Positions 35,046 through 45,291 are shown, counted from the first letter of the stretch. The stretch is DNA of 64,000 nt from Photobacterium profundum SS9 (GCF_000196255.1 NC_006370.1:1394187-1458186); one strand, 5' to 3'. Notes: a model not told the origin generated them from the sequence alone. Program-made: numbers and translations.

Positions 35046-37094
35046 ATGATCCCAGAAGTTGGACATTATGCATTAATACTTGGGTGTGTATTCGCTGTAT
35101 TAGGCGGAACAATCCCGTTGTATGGTCTTATAAAAAAAGACCCATATCTTATCCGCTATGCGTGGCCGTTAAGCTATGGTGCTTTTTTCGCTATCTCATC
35201 TTCAATCGTATTACTTGGCTATAGCTTTGCTGTTGATGATTTTTCGGTGGTGTATATCGCGCAGCATTCTAATTCTCAGCTTCCTCAAGTGTTTAAAATT
35301 GCCGCTGTATGGGGCGGGCATGAAGGGTCATTTTTATTTTGGTTATTTTCACTTGCAGGCTGGAGCGCTGCTGTTGCATTTGTCTATCAGTACAAAGCCC
35401 CTTCAGGCGTTAATCAACCAGAAAAACAAGTGCAGCATGAAGCTTTTATCGGGCGGGTGTTGGTTGTTCTTTCTCTGTTAATTGCCGCATTTAGTTTATT
35501 TACGTTATTCACCTCGAATCCTTTTTTACGCTTATTGCCAATACCGATGGAAGGGAGAGATTTAAACCCAATGTTGCAAGATGTGGGGCTAATTTTTCAT
35601 CCTCCTATGTTGTATCTCGGTTATGTCGGTTTTGCGGTGAGCTTCGCATTCGCCATTGCTGCGTTAACAACGTCTGCATCGTCTGAACTGCCTTGGGCGG
35701 GGTGGAGTCGTCCTTGGGCATTGAGTGCATGGGTGTTTCTAACTGGTGGTATCTCACTGGGTTCTTGGTGGGCATATTATGAACTGGGTTGGGGAGGCTG
35801 GTGGTTTTGGGATCCTGTCGAAAATGCTTCTCTAATGCCTTGGTTAACGGGTACCGCTTTACTGCATTCTTTGATAATGACTGAAAAGCGAAATGCATTA
35901 ACCAGTTGGACGATACTGCTGTCGATCTTTACCTTCTCGTTAAGCTTACTCGGCACATTTATCGTTCGTTCAGGCGTACTAACTTCTGTGCACGCGTTTG
36001 CTGTTGATCCAACCCGTGGTGTTGCATTGCTAAGTATTCTTGGCGTGGTGCTACTGAGTTCTTTGACGTTGTTTGCTTTAAGGGGCGGTCAATATATTAA
36101 ACCCGTCCGGTTTGGATTCTTATCGCGTGAAGCTGCGTTATTGGCGGGTAACAGTTTATTTGCCGTTGCGACGCTTACTATTTTACTTGGCACGTTTTAT
36201 CCAATGATATTCCAAGCATTTGGGTTGGGAAATATTTCAGTAGGAGCCCCGTATTTTAATAGCTTGTTCGTGCCATTAAGTTTCGTGATTTTTGCAGTTA
36301 TGGGCTTAGCACCATTGATAAAATGGAAAAATGCGACATCAGATAATTTCATCATGCGTATTATTGCCCCACTGTCTGCTTCTGTGGTCATTGGTGTTGC
36401 ACTATCCGTGATGTTTGAACGAGGGATTAACCTCGTAGTTTGCGTCGCCTTTATTATGGCATTATGGGTTACGCTAACGTCATTACAAGTGTTTTATATT
36501 GTTCAAAAATCGCGTAAGCATTGGAAATTTGATAGCCAATGTTGCCGCCAGTTCGCGATGGTGACCGCGCATATTGGTGTGGCTGTTGCGCTTGTGGGGG
36601 CAACGCTAGTCAGTTATTACGTTGAAGAAACTAATAATAGAATGGGGCCGGGTAGCCAATTAGTTCTGGGTGATTACCAGTTTGATTACCAAGAAACGGA
36701 GTTATTAATTGGCCCTAATTACACTGCAGAACAAGCCAATATTGCAGTAACACGAATTAATGGCGTTGATAAAAATGCGGAACGTATTGGTGTTATTAAG
36801 CCACAGCGTCGGCATTACACGGTGCGAACAATGAATATGAGTGAGCCGGGTATTCATTGGTTTTGGAAAGGTGATATTTACATAACGCTGGGCGACAAAA
36901 TCAATAAGACAGATTACGCGGTACGTATTCAATATAAGCCTTATGTTCGTTGGTTATGGATCGGTAGCTTGTTGATGATGTTGGGCGGTATTATGGCAGT
37001 GCTTGCCCGTATTAGAATCATGGTGATGACCAAGAAGCAGCAGCGCCAATGTCAAAAGGCAAAACTCACATCAACAATTATCATGTGGAAGTAG
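35046..37094 (+). CDS. nrfE: Heme lyase subunit NrfE (CcmF family)
   Basis: 682 residues, polytopic membrane protein. The periplasmic tryptophan-rich heme-binding WWD motif is intact (LGWGGWWFWDPVENASLMPW). Conserved histidines surround it (VWGGHEGSFLFW, IFHPPMLYLGYVGF). NrfE joins heme to the CxxCK site of NrfA with NrfF and NrfG. AAAAGGAAA precedes ATG 35046. The length is slightly above E. coli NrfE. A general CcmF is possible, but the context favours NrfE. Confidence 0.9.
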   Translation: MIPEVGHYALILGCVFAVLGGTIPLYGLIKKDPYLIRYAWPLSYGAFFAISSSIVLLGYSFAVDDFSVVYIAQHSNSQLPQVFKIAAVWGGHEGSFLFWLFSLAGWSAAVAFVYQYKAPSGVNQPEKQVQHEAFIGRVLVVLSLLIAAFSLFTLFTSNPFLRLLPIPMEGRDLNPMLQDVGLIFHPPMLYLGYVGFAVSFAFAIAALTTSASSELPWAGWSRPWALSAWVFLTGGISLGSWWAYYELGWGGWWFWDPVENASLMPWLTGTALLHSLIMTEKRNALTSWTILLSIFTFSLSLLGTFIVRSGVLTSVHAFAVDPTRGVALLSILGVVLLSSLTLFALRGGQYIKPVRFGFLSREAALLAGNSLFAVATLTILLGTFYPMIFQAFGLGNISVGAPYFNSLFVPLSFVIFAVMGLAPLIKWKNATSDNFIMRIIAPLSASVVIGVALSVMFERGINLVVCVAFIMALWVTLTSLQVFYIVQKSRKHWKFDSQCCRQFAMVTAHIGVAVALVGATLVSYYVEETNNRMGPGSQLVLGDYQFDYQETELLIGPNYTAEQANIAVTRINGVDKNAERIGVIKPQRRHYTVRTMNMSEPGIHWFWKGDIYITLGDKINKTDYAVRIQYKPYVRWLWIGSLLMMLGGIMAVLARIRIMVMTKKQQRQCQKAKLTSTIIMWK

Positions 37095-37104
37095 AGTAAC
37101 TGTG

Positions 37105-37632
37105 ATGAAAAAGACACGATTCATTCCATTGGTATTAGCTTTGTTAGCAGGCATATTGTTGGTAATGGGTATAAACAGTAAATCTGTACCTACGGTGTCT
37201 CCTTTAGCGGATCGCCCGGTACCTGAATTTACCTTGCCCAGTTTGCAACAAGAATTGGACAGCATTACTCAAGCCAGTTTAAAAGGTGACGTACAACTGC
37301 TGAATGTTTGGGCGTCGTGGTGCAGTATTTGTAAGTCTGAACATGCCTATTTACAACAATTGGCAGCAGAGCAGTCTTTAAGCATTATTGGGTTAAATTA
37401 CCGTGATGAACGCAAAGCGGCATTAAATGAATTAGCCCAAACAGGTAACCCTTATAAGAAAGTGATTTATGACCCTAAAGGATCGTTAGCATTAGATCTT
37501 GGAGTTTACGGTACACCAGAAACATACTTGATTGATAAAAGCGGTATTATTCGACACCGTTATGTAGGGGCATTAACCCCGACTGTTTGGGAGCAGCAAT
37601 TTGCACCGCTAGTTGCCCAATTAAAGGAATAA
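37105..37632 (+). CDS. dsbE: DsbE/CcmG-type thiol-disulfide protein of the nrf cluster
   Basis: 175 residues from ATG 37105 (a GTG lies one codon upstream). One N-terminal transmembrane anchor (residues 6-22) and a periplasmic thioredoxin fold with active-site WASWCSICKSEH; GVYGTPETYLID has the cis-Pro region. It keeps apocytochrome cysteines reduced for heme attachment. It lies between nrfE and nrfF, 10 bases after nrfE, as in other Vibrionaceae nrf operons. Confidence 0.88.
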   Translation: MKKTRFIPLVLALLAGILLVMGINSKSVPTVSPLADRPVPEFTLPSLQQELDSITQASLKGDVQLLNVWASWCSICKSEHAYLQQLAAEQSLSIIGLNYRDERKAALNELAQTGNPYKKVIYDPKGSLALDLGVYGTPETYLIDKSGIIRHRYVGALTPTVWEQQFAPLVAQLKE

Positions 37633-37634
37633 GC

Positions 37635-38153
37635 ATGATACGTCTTTATTTGAAGCCGTTGCATTTAAAGGATCCACATTTGAATCAGTCTAAAGCACCT
37701 TATTTAGCTTTGATCTTTGGTTTTATAATCGTGATATTAAGTGTGTTATCGCCTGTTCAAGCCAGTGGAGCACAAATTTTTATTGCTGCTGATAGCCAGT
37801 TAGTCGAGTCGGTTGAAACCTTTCAATTTCGTTCGCCAGTTGAACATAAAAGGGCATTAGAATTAGCCAAAACCTTGCGCTGCCCACAATGTCAGAATCA
37901 AAACCTGATTGAATCAAACTCGCCAGTCGCCAAAGATTTACGCTTAAAAGTGTATCAAATGATCAATGCTGGCAGCACCGATCAAGAAGTCATTGAATTT
38001 ATGACAAGCCGCTTTGGTGATTTTGTTTTGTATCAACCCAAGTTCATTCCTCAAACGTATGTGTTATGGCTTGCGCCTTTTTTTATCTTACTTTTATTTG
38101 GCCTATTAGGTATTCGATCTATTCGCTCGAATATGCGAGAAGATAAGCTTTAA
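37635..38153 (+). CDS. nrfF: NrfF (CcmH-like) apocytochrome thiol oxidoreductase
   Basis: 172 residues from ATG 37635, with AAGGA just upstream; the frame continues into dsbE but that part is not homologous. A hydrophobic signal/anchor (about 26-46) leads to LRCPQCQNQNLIESNSPVAKDLR, the CcmH/NrfF redox motif, and a second membrane helix (about 138-158). It acts with NrfE and NrfG in heme attachment to NrfA. Last gene of nrfE-dsbE-nrfF. Confidence 0.9.
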   Translation: MIRLYLKPLHLKDPHLNQSKAPYLALIFGFIIVILSVLSPVQASGAQIFIAADSQLVESVETFQFRSPVEHKRALELAKTLRCPQCQNQNLIESNSPVAKDLRLKVYQMINAGSTDQEVIEFMTSRFGDFVLYQPKFIPQTYVLWLAPFFILLLFGLLGIRSIRSNMREDKL

Positions 38154-38378
38154 CGATATATAACTTTATTTAATTATCATTTTGTCATTACCATATTTGT
38201 ATGAAAATCAGCCATTCCTATTTGTATGCCCCGCGGTTCTTTGCCTACACTGATTTCGTTAGGACATTGATATTAATTCAAAACGAAAGAGCATACGGCG
38301 TATTGTCTGTTTGGTGTGTAGTATTCAGAATACATTCGTTATCCGTATGGTTATTCCTCGAATAAACAGGGTAGTTAA

Positions 38379-40484
38379 ATGAAAAGTAAAGGAATTTTAG
38401 CTGTTGTAATAAGTGTTAGCCTTATTGCAGCTTCAGCGGGAAATGTTTTTGCTAGCGGTGGTGGAGCTGTTCTTTCGGATCCTGGTGCCGCAGAAGGGAA
38501 GCACTTCGATCCTAAAGGAAAATTACCATCCAGTTTTACTATCGAAATACAGCAAGCCCTTCGTAAATCTCTTCCATTATCGGATTCCCGCGATTTTGAT
38601 GAAGCCAAAAAAGGTTTTATCGCAGCCCCAGACTACAAACAAATTCAAGCTGAAGCTGGCAACGTAGCATGGGACATGGCGAGCTACGAATGGCTACTTC
38701 AAGATAAAGAATTCGACAGTATTCACCCTTCATTACAACGCCAAGCCGTATTAAACATGGCTTATGGTTTATATGAAGTGGTACCAGATAAAATTTATCA
38801 GGTACGCGGCTTTGATTTAGCCAATATCAGTTTTATTAAAGGTGATACCGGCTGGATTATTTTCGACCCACTTACTGCGAAAGAAACTGCCGCAGCAGCG
38901 CTTAAGTTTGTTAATGAACAATTAGGGGAACGACCTGTAGTCGCCATTGTTTATTCCCATTCACATGCCGATCACTTTGGTGGTGCGCGTGGGGTGGTTA
39001 CTGATGAAGAGATTAAAGCTGGCAAAGTGCAGATTATTGCCCCAGAAGGCTTTATGGAGCACGCCGTATCAGAGAACGTGTACGCCGGTAACGCAATGAA
39101 CCGTCGAATGTTCTTTCAATATGGTGTGTTATTGCCGCGTAGCCCTTTTGGGCATGTTGATCAGTCCATTGGTAAAAATACGGCAGCAGGTACAACTGGG
39201 TTAGTACCCCCTACGGTTTACATTAAAAATGACATCGAAGAGATGACTGTCGATGGCGTGAAAATGATTTTCCAAAATACCCCAGGTACTGAAGCACCAG
39301 CAGAAATGAACACCTACTTCCCTGATTTAAAAACATTTTGGGCAGCAGAGAATATTACCGGTACTGTTCACAATATTTATACTCTTCGTGGGGCATTGAT
39401 TCGAGATGCACTGGAATGGTCTAAACAAATCAATATTGCGCTGTATAAATTTGGCCAAGAGGCTGAAGTCATGTTTGCCTCACACAGCTGGCCGCGTTGG
39501 GGTAACGAACGTATTCAAGAAATTATGCGTTCTCAACGTGATATATACGCAAACTTAAATAATGAAGTGCTTCACCTTGCCAACCAAGGTGTCACCATTA
39601 ATGAAATACATAATCAATATAAGCCACCGAAAAGCTTGCAAGAACAATGGTCGGCACATAGTTACCATGGCTCTGAACAACATAATAGCCGTGCGGTTGT
39701 TAACCGTTATTTAGGCTATTGGGATGGTAACCCAGCCACTTTGATCCCTTTGTCGCCGCGTGAGACAGGTCCGCTATATGTCGAAATGATGGGCGGAGCT
39801 GATAAGATCCTTAAGAAAGGGCAAGAATTATATGACAAAGGTGAATACCTTCAAGCATCTGAAATTCTAAATAAATTGGTTTACGGTGAGCCTGAAAACC
39901 AAAAGGGTAAGGATTTATTAGCCGATGTCTTTGAGCAAATAGGGTATCAGCAAGAAAGCCCAAGTGTACGAAATAGCTTCTTGGCTGCTGCTTTTGAATT
40001 ACGTTCGGGGATTCCAACAGGTGCCTCGCCAAAAACATCGGGACCTGATGTTATTCGTGCTATGTCGACAAGCTTATGGCTAGACTTCTTGGCTATTCGT
40101 TTAGACAGTGAAAAAGCGGATGATATGCATTTCATCATCAATTTAGTCACGCCCGATAACGATGAAAAGTATGCGGTAGAATTAAACAACTCTACGTTAA
40201 CGAATATCAAAGGTTACCTTGCTGATAAGCCTGATCTAACACTGACGATTAATCGTTCAGATTTAGAACAAGTAATGATGGGTGCTATAAGCATGGATGA
40301 GCAGATTGATGCAGGTAAAGCGAAGCTAGAGGGAGATCGTAAGCCGATTGATCAGCTTAAAACGATGCTGACTCAGTTTACGCCTGACTTTGAGTTAATG
40401 CCGGGAACGAAAAAAGGTGAAAGCGAGAAAGTAGAGCGTAATGCATTTGAGCAAGAACCATTAGCTGTAACTGATGGGGGCTAA
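38379..40484 (+). CDS. Secreted alkyl/aryl-sulfatase (metallo-beta-lactamase fold)
   Basis: 701 residues with a signal peptide to about residue 25 (GNVFA). Catalytic zinc site SHSHADHFGGARG; downstream NTPGTEAPAEMN and FASHSWPRWGN. The middle holds the alkyl-sulfatase dimerisation domain, and the C-terminal ~125 residues resemble a sterol-carrier-protein-2 domain (LWLDFLAIRLDSEKADDMHF). It matches the SdsA1/YjcS family, which hydrolyses primary alkyl sulfates to give alcohol and sulfate. Single gene. AGGG lies before ATG 38379. No terminator was found in the 270-bp gap after it. Confidence 0.9.
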   Translation: MKSKGILAVVISVSLIAASAGNVFASGGGAVLSDPGAAEGKHFDPKGKLPSSFTIEIQQALRKSLPLSDSRDFDEAKKGFIAAPDYKQIQAEAGNVAWDMASYEWLLQDKEFDSIHPSLQRQAVLNMAYGLYEVVPDKIYQVRGFDLANISFIKGDTGWIIFDPLTAKETAAAALKFVNEQLGERPVVAIVYSHSHADHFGGARGVVTDEEIKAGKVQIIAPEGFMEHAVSENVYAGNAMNRRMFFQYGVLLPRSPFGHVDQSIGKNTAAGTTGLVPPTVYIKNDIEEMTVDGVKMIFQNTPGTEAPAEMNTYFPDLKTFWAAENITGTVHNIYTLRGALIRDALEWSKQINIALYKFGQEAEVMFASHSWPRWGNERIQEIMRSQRDIYANLNNEVLHLANQGVTINEIHNQYKPPKSLQEQWSAHSYHGSEQHNSRAVVNRYLGYWDGNPATLIPLSPRETGPLYVEMMGGADKILKKGQELYDKGEYLQASEILNKLVYGEPENQKGKDLLADVFEQIGYQQESPSVRNSFLAAAFELRSGIPTGASPKTSGPDVIRAMSTSLWLDFLAIRLDSEKADDMHFIINLVTPDNDEKYAVELNNSTLTNIKGYLADKPDLTLTINRSDLEQVMMGAISMDEQIDAGKAKLEGDRKPIDQLKTMLTQFTPDFELMPGTKKGESEKVERNAFEQEPLAVTDGG

Positions 40485-40753
40485 TGCTAGCTGCTAAATG
40501 ACTATCTGTTAAATGATTTTCTGATGCTTTTAGTAGGGGAGGCGTTATTTGTTTTTAACTAGAAAGAGAAGCAATAACGTCTTCCTTTATTCGTTGACCT
40601 ATCTATAAGTGTCGGCTTTATCATCGCACCTCAACTCATCAATTGAAGCGTAACGTTAAAGTAAACGCATTGACTCTAATTAGGCACTACAGTTGAAGGC
40701 TGTGATTGCGTATACTGATAAGACTGAATTTATACCAACATAGTGCAGCTAGT

Positions 40754-41248
40754 ATGATTATTTTTACCACCAACTTTGGCGATATTGAGATTGAACTCGA
40801 TATGAAGCAAACACCTGTCAGTTCAAGAAACTTTTTGAAATATTGCCAAGATGGTTTTTATGATGGCACTATTTTCCACCGAGTTATAAAAGGTTTCATG
40901 ATCCAAGGTGGTGGTTTTACTGTCGACATGCAAGAGAAGCCGACACGTGATGCTATTGTGAATGAAGCGAATCGTGGGCTTAAAAATGTTGTTGGTAGCC
41001 TAGCAATGGCACGAACAGATGCTCCGCATTCGGCGACTGGGCAGTTTTTTATTAACCTAGACGATAACGACTTTCTTGATTATACAGCCACGTCCAATGC
41101 GGGATGGGGCTATGCGGTATTTGGAAAGGTTAGCGCAGGTATGGATGTTGTTAATGCGATTGCTAAAGCGAAAACAACCTCTAAATACGGTCATGATGAT
41201 GTACCGTGTGAAGCAATCATTATTGAAAAAGTAACGATTACAGAATAA
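40754..41248 (+). CDS. ppiB: Peptidyl-prolyl cis-trans isomerase B (cyclophilin)
   Basis: 164 residues from ATG 40754 (MIIFTTNFGDIEIELD), the usual start; the frame is open earlier but without similarity. Cyclophilin features: FHRVIKGFMIQGG with the catalytic Arg, GSLAMARTDAPHSATGQFFINL, and GYAVFGKVSAGMDVV. No signal peptide, so cytoplasmic PpiB. No obvious ribosome site. Followed by a terminator. Confidence 0.92.
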   Translation: MIIFTTNFGDIEIELDMKQTPVSSRNFLKYCQDGFYDGTIFHRVIKGFMIQGGGFTVDMQEKPTRDAIVNEANRGLKNVVGSLAMARTDAPHSATGQFFINLDDNDFLDYTATSNAGWGYAVFGKVSAGMDVVNAIAKAKTTSKYGHDDVPCEAIIIEKVTITE

Positions 41249-41323
41249 CGTTGCTGTGCCTAACGTATAAATAAACCCATTAGCTACAGCTGGTGGTCAA
41301 TGTTAGCCATTAATTAAAATATT

Positions 41324-41358
41324 AAAGGGGGTATTATCTAAATAATGCCTCCTTTTTT
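41324..41358 (+). terminator. Terminator after ppiB
   Basis: AAAGGGGGTATTAT pairs with ATAATGCCTCCTTT (two G-T pairs), 4-nt loop, then TTTTTT. Confidence 0.75.
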
Positions 41359-41401
41359 AATGCGTATAGAGCGAATAATAACGTTACTAAGATAGCGGTG
41401 G

Positions 41402-42142
41402 TTAACTACCCGTCGATACTATTTCCCACGATCCATCTTGATTTTGACAAGCCGTACCGTAAGCATTTTCATTTTTCCCACCAACGGTGATTTTTTGCTG
41501 GAACTCCCGACAATAACGACCACTGGTTGTTGTTCCTTCACGTGTTGCCGTTACCGAACCTGATGCGCCGCCATCACTCCAGTTTATTTGTTCGTTAATA
41601 GGGGCGGTGGTTGCTTTGACCTGCGCCGCTTCGTGTTCTCTTTCTTGTTGTTCATTGAGGTTATCAAGCAGTTTTAAGGTTATTGCGGTGAATGCTAACC
41701 ATTTCCAAGCATCGTTATCGTTATAGTAATTACCATAATAGGTATGGCCATGTGGGCGAACGACGACAACATTGCGATAAGTACGATGTCGGTTAGAGGG
41801 AACAACAACAGTATTATGTCGATTATTGTTAATGACGACATTGTTATTTTTATTGACGTTATTAATATCTTTATTTTTAATATTTACGTCTTTATTTTTA
41901 ATCTTTATATTATTGTTATTATTGTTATTATTGTTGTTTTGTATATTTTTATTCACCTGTGCTGAATCTTATCTATGAAGAGGGCGACTCTTTTCTTGTG
42001 ATTTATATGCTCCTTTTTTATCTGCAAATCGCCCTTCATTAGTGAACGCTGTTTGAGGGATAAAAGTAATAGAGACAATAGAACTTAATATGATGGCACG
42101 CAAGCAATTGCATTTAACCATTTGAAATATAGTCATTTTCAT
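41402..42142 (-). pseudogene. Secreted Asn-rich protein with an in-frame stop after the signal peptide
   Basis: From ATG 42142, preceded by GAGGAT, a signal peptide reads through about codon 34 (AIILSSIVSITFIPQTAFT). The frame then hits TAA at 41969-41971, codon 58. After it the same frame continues with a GTG at 41956 and 184 more codons: a run of ten Asn, then repeated N/K/V/D, two HRHN/NRHR patches, and a C-terminal ~55-residue domain with two Cys (SGRYCREFQQKITVGGKNENAYGTACQ). That domain resembles the end of 17-kDa surface-antigen/RcnB-like secreted proteins. The GTG has no ribosome site, so the body is probably not made, unless the stop is suppressed or is a sequence error. Confidence 0.72.
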
Positions 42143-42214
42143 TACTTTTTATCCTCACGTTAAACCTTAAAATCTAAGTATAGTGAAGTGTTTGAATTCT
42201 ATTTGAATTAGACT

Positions 42215-42415
42215 CTATGCCAATACGTAAGAAATCAATCCTAAAAATGTTAAGCAAGCACCACCGAAAAAACCAAATTCGATACGCTTTTCTACAACGC
42301 ATTTAACGTGTTCTTTTTCCACCGTAAGCATCATGAATAAACAGCCGCCTGCCAGTGCAAAAAGCAGTACGCCGATGCTGAATAATCCGGCTTGCAAAAA
42401 ATCGATAAGTTCCAT
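42215..42415 (-). CDS. Small membrane protein, 66 residues
   Basis: Two hydrophobic segments (about residues 8-30 and 48-65) flanking a short charged loop (EKEHVKCVVEKR). AAGGGA lies nine bases before ATG 42415. No family recognised. The inner-membrane location is inferred. Confidence 0.6.
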   Translation of the reverse strand: MELIDFLQAGLFSIGVLLFALAGGCLFMMLTVEKEHVKCVVEKRIEFGFFGGACLTFLGLISYVLA

Positions 42416-42580
42416 GGCTATTTTTCCCTTCTTGGCAAATTATTAATGCGTACCTGATTGTTACCCCTATATTTTTCATGGGCTTTGTGGCACGTCTATT
42501 ATGTTGAATGGCATCGATAATACACGTTAAAGAGTTGGGTGCAACGGTAGAGCGGTGGGATGAGATCTGGAGGGTAATAT

Positions 42581-42622
42581 AAAGCCCTTGAGCATTTGAA
42601 GAACAAATTGGTCAAGGGCTTT
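42581..42622 (-). terminator. Terminator after the GH20 hexosaminidase gene
   Basis: AAAGCCCTTGA and TCAAGGGCTTT pair over a 20-nt loop just below the minus-strand stop codon. The T-run is weak. Confidence 0.6.
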
Positions 42623-42644
42623 ATAGCGCGTTACTAAATATTAG

Positions 42645-45065
42645 TTAGTACGCAGCATGTAGCAACATTTCAACAGGGTAAGCGGCTGATACCACCACCT
42701 CATCTTGAATTTGCTGTGCGTCGTTAAGCAGATTTTTAGCTGCATCTATGTCGCTAGTTGTTAAAGACTTTCCTGATTCAATTTGTTTAATGAGATCAAG
42801 CCCCAGTTGCGAAACTTGAGTAACATGCTTAGCCACGGGTTTGATGTCTTTTAATAAATAGTTACCGTCGATCATTGTTATCAATGCATCATTGTTATCG
42901 ATCCAGCTTTGCAGTTGCTCCACTATTTGTATTTTGGCTGTGGAATCTTTCGGATTCACAATAAATGCCGTTACGTTCTTATTCAATTGGCGAACTTCAA
43001 GGCTTTCTGGTGGAAGTGCATCTGCAAAACGGTTTAAGGGATCAAATCGGTCATAATTTTCATATGTCGATTTTTCGTGGTGACGGTGATAGTACTGCGC
43101 TTGTTCAACGGCTTCGGCTAACACTTGCAGTGGTCGAATATCTTGCCCACTGGCGAGGCGTTTCATTCCAACCAGAGCATTCCATTCATGCTGTAAACCC
43201 ACAGAAACGGTTGCCCAGTTGCCCATCGTTTCCATACGTTCATACATACTATTTTCATCGGTAATGGTTTCAGCCGACCACAAACGTTCAGCAATAACGT
43301 AAGAACGTGGCCACATACGAAGATCGATAGTATCGTCTTTAACATTTTCTGCCCATAAAGTGACTTCACCACCCAGAATAAGGTGCTCTTGTTCTTTCTT
43401 TAATGCGACAGGGTAAGGTGCTGTTGGGTATTGGCTGTTCTGAATATCATTCCCCGCAATTTTCTGACCAGTCATTACATATTGTGCGTTACCTACCACC
43501 ATATGCCCGGTGAGTTTTCCACCTTGTAACTCAACGCGTGGTTTAGTTTGCCCCATCCAAGAATCCATCCAGAAAGAGGTAATACCTTGGGTGGTTTCAA
43601 TATCAAAGACAGCACGACGTGAACGGCTTTTGTAATCAATAAAGCCACGGCGAGTACCATCTTTAGCTGTGATTAGCGTAAATGTACCTGTAACAGCGCT
43701 GCCACGTTTACGTGGTGCTTCAAATTGCCACGTTTCCCAGCTTTCATCTGTGTGTACTTCATCATCAACCTGCAGAGGTTTAGGCATTGGATCGTTACGG
43801 TAATGCATGGCCGCGGGTTGTGCTTGGTCGATGTAATATCCCGTAGATAGAATACCTTGATAACCATCATTTGCGGACTCACCTAATGAATCGTGTCCAC
43901 GCCAAGATTGAATCACGATGCTTTTTGGCAGATCAGGATGGTAAGTTTCATCCCAACCGATCATCTTACGATCGTGTTTTTTAAGAATCTCTTCGACTTC
44001 TTGATTAAAGAATGCATGTAATTCAAGGGCATCCTTTAGCCCTTTTTCTGCCATAAACGTTTGTACGGCTTTACTTTCATTCCATTGTTTTGGATTAACT
44101 TCATCGCCACCAATGTGAATGTACTCATCTGGGAATAACTCGGCTACCTCACCAATGATTTTATCAATGAAGGTGTATACCTCAGGTTTCGTTGGATCGA
44201 GTAGGGGTTCATGTACACCCCATTTACGTTCGATTTTATATTCTTTTACTTCGGTCATTAGTTCTGGGTAAGCCGCAGCAATTGCTGATGCATGGCCTGG
44301 TAAGTCAACTTCAGGAATCACACGTATGCCAAGATTTTTAGCATAAGCAACAACGTCTTTCATTTGTTCGCGAGTGTAGTAAAGACCGTCAGACCCTTTT
44401 TCGTGTAGGTTGGGGTAAGCCAAAGATTCAATACGCCAGCCCTGATCGTCTGTTAAGTGCCAATGGAAGGTATTAAACTTCGCAGAGGCTAAACCATCAA
44501 TTTGGCGTTTGATAACATCAACAGGAATGAAGTGGCGTGAGGTATCAATTAACGCACCACGCCATGGGAAGCGAGGAGAGTCTTCAATACTGACTGCTGG
44601 TATTTCAGCACCTTTGGGCGTGTTTTGTAATAATTGCAAGAATGTTTCGATGCCATGCAATGCCCCATAAGGCGTATTGGCAGTAAGTACTGCTTGCGTG
44701 CTGGTGACGTTTAAGCTGTAACTTTCATCTTCTTTTTCTTGTTGTACATCTGTTGGGGAACCAGCTTTAACATTGATAATTAACTGAGGTGTTTTGCCCG
44801 CTGTTTGAATGGGTGTTGTTAGAAAAAAACCTGTTTGGCGTTCAATACGATCATTTAAGCGTTGCATGGCAGACTCTAATCGCTCTGATGTGAATCCCGT
44901 TAATTTAGCAGAGAAGTTACGATCAACAACAAGTCCTTCTGAATCACCTAATGTGACTTGTTGGGGGTAGGGCATAAGTTGAAGATCAGTATTAGGCTTA
45001 TCAGCCAATGCAGGGAATGCCGATATAATTAACGATAAAGAAAGTGCCAAAGGTTTCATCTTCAT
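42645..45065 (-). CDS. Secreted GH20 beta-N-acetylhexosaminidase
   Basis: 806 residues with a signal peptide (to about residue 21, SAFPALA). Residues ~30-160 are the CHB/HEX N-terminal beta domain; the GH20 barrel starts at RFPWRGALIDTSRHFIPVD. The catalytic Asp-Glu pair is in YIHIGGDEVNPKQW. An inserted beta-rich region (about 430-530, ITAKDGTRRGFIDYKSRSRR) interrupts the barrel, and a helical C-terminal part follows. These enzymes remove terminal GlcNAc from chitin oligosaccharides by substrate-assisted catalysis. With the neighbouring N-acetylglucosaminate-type genes and a shared promoter motif, this one may release GlcNAc and its oxidised form in the periplasm. Confidence 0.92.
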   Translation of the reverse strand: MKMKPLALSLSLIISAFPALADKPNTDLQLMPYPQQVTLGDSEGLVVDRNFSAKLTGFTSERLESAMQRLNDRIERQTGFFLTTPIQTAGKTPQLIINVKAGSPTDVQQEKEDESYSLNVTSTQAVLTANTPYGALHGIETFLQLLQNTPKGAEIPAVSIEDSPRFPWRGALIDTSRHFIPVDVIKRQIDGLASAKFNTFHWHLTDDQGWRIESLAYPNLHEKGSDGLYYTREQMKDVVAYAKNLGIRVIPEVDLPGHASAIAAAYPELMTEVKEYKIERKWGVHEPLLDPTKPEVYTFIDKIIGEVAELFPDEYIHIGGDEVNPKQWNESKAVQTFMAEKGLKDALELHAFFNQEVEEILKKHDRKMIGWDETYHPDLPKSIVIQSWRGHDSLGESANDGYQGILSTGYYIDQAQPAAMHYRNDPMPKPLQVDDEVHTDESWETWQFEAPRKRGSAVTGTFTLITAKDGTRRGFIDYKSRSRRAVFDIETTQGITSFWMDSWMGQTKPRVELQGGKLTGHMVVGNAQYVMTGQKIAGNDIQNSQYPTAPYPVALKKEQEHLILGGEVTLWAENVKDDTIDLRMWPRSYVIAERLWSAETITDENSMYERMETMGNWATVSVGLQHEWNALVGMKRLASGQDIRPLQVLAEAVEQAQYYHRHHEKSTYENYDRFDPLNRFADALPPESLEVRQLNKNVTAFIVNPKDSTAKIQIVEQLQSWIDNNDALITMIDGNYLLKDIKPVAKHVTQVSQLGLDLIKQIESGKSLTTSDIDAAKNLLNDAQQIQDEVVVSAAYPVEMLLHAAY

Positions 45066-45162
45066 GTGTGGCCTCGGAATATATCAAGGTTAGCAGTAAT
45101 GGCTAACAAAATTGAATGCATGCTTAAAAGGAATTAATAACTGAGACAGCCAGTCACTACGT

Positions 45163-45178
45163 GTTAGTAACTATCATA
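45163..45178. promoter_or_regulatory. Candidate RpiR operator, divergent copy
   Basis: GTTAGTAACTATCATA matches GTTAGAAACTATCAAA (47934) at all but two positions, in the same orientation. It lies 98 bases before the GH20 start. Confidence 0.45.
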
Positions 45179-45273
45179 TCTTCTTGTTGTAATATTTATC
45201 AAATTATCATTTGTGAAAAAGTAACATCAATATAAATGTTATTTATTAATATGTTGAGTTTGATTTGGTGGGT

Positions 45274-45291
45274 TGTTTGATAGTTTCTAAC
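45274..45291. promoter_or_regulatory. Candidate RpiR operator, exact copy
   Basis: TGTTTGATAGTTTCTAAC is the exact reverse complement of 47934-47951 in the rpiR/dehydratase promoter region. An 18-bp identity between two promoter regions of functionally linked genes is unlikely by chance in 64 kb. Confidence 0.65.

Noticed and set aside
35046..37094. General cytochrome c maturation gene ccmF
   Set aside because: The rest of ccmABCDE is absent and the gene sits with nrfABCD, dsbE and nrfF, so NrfE is preferred.
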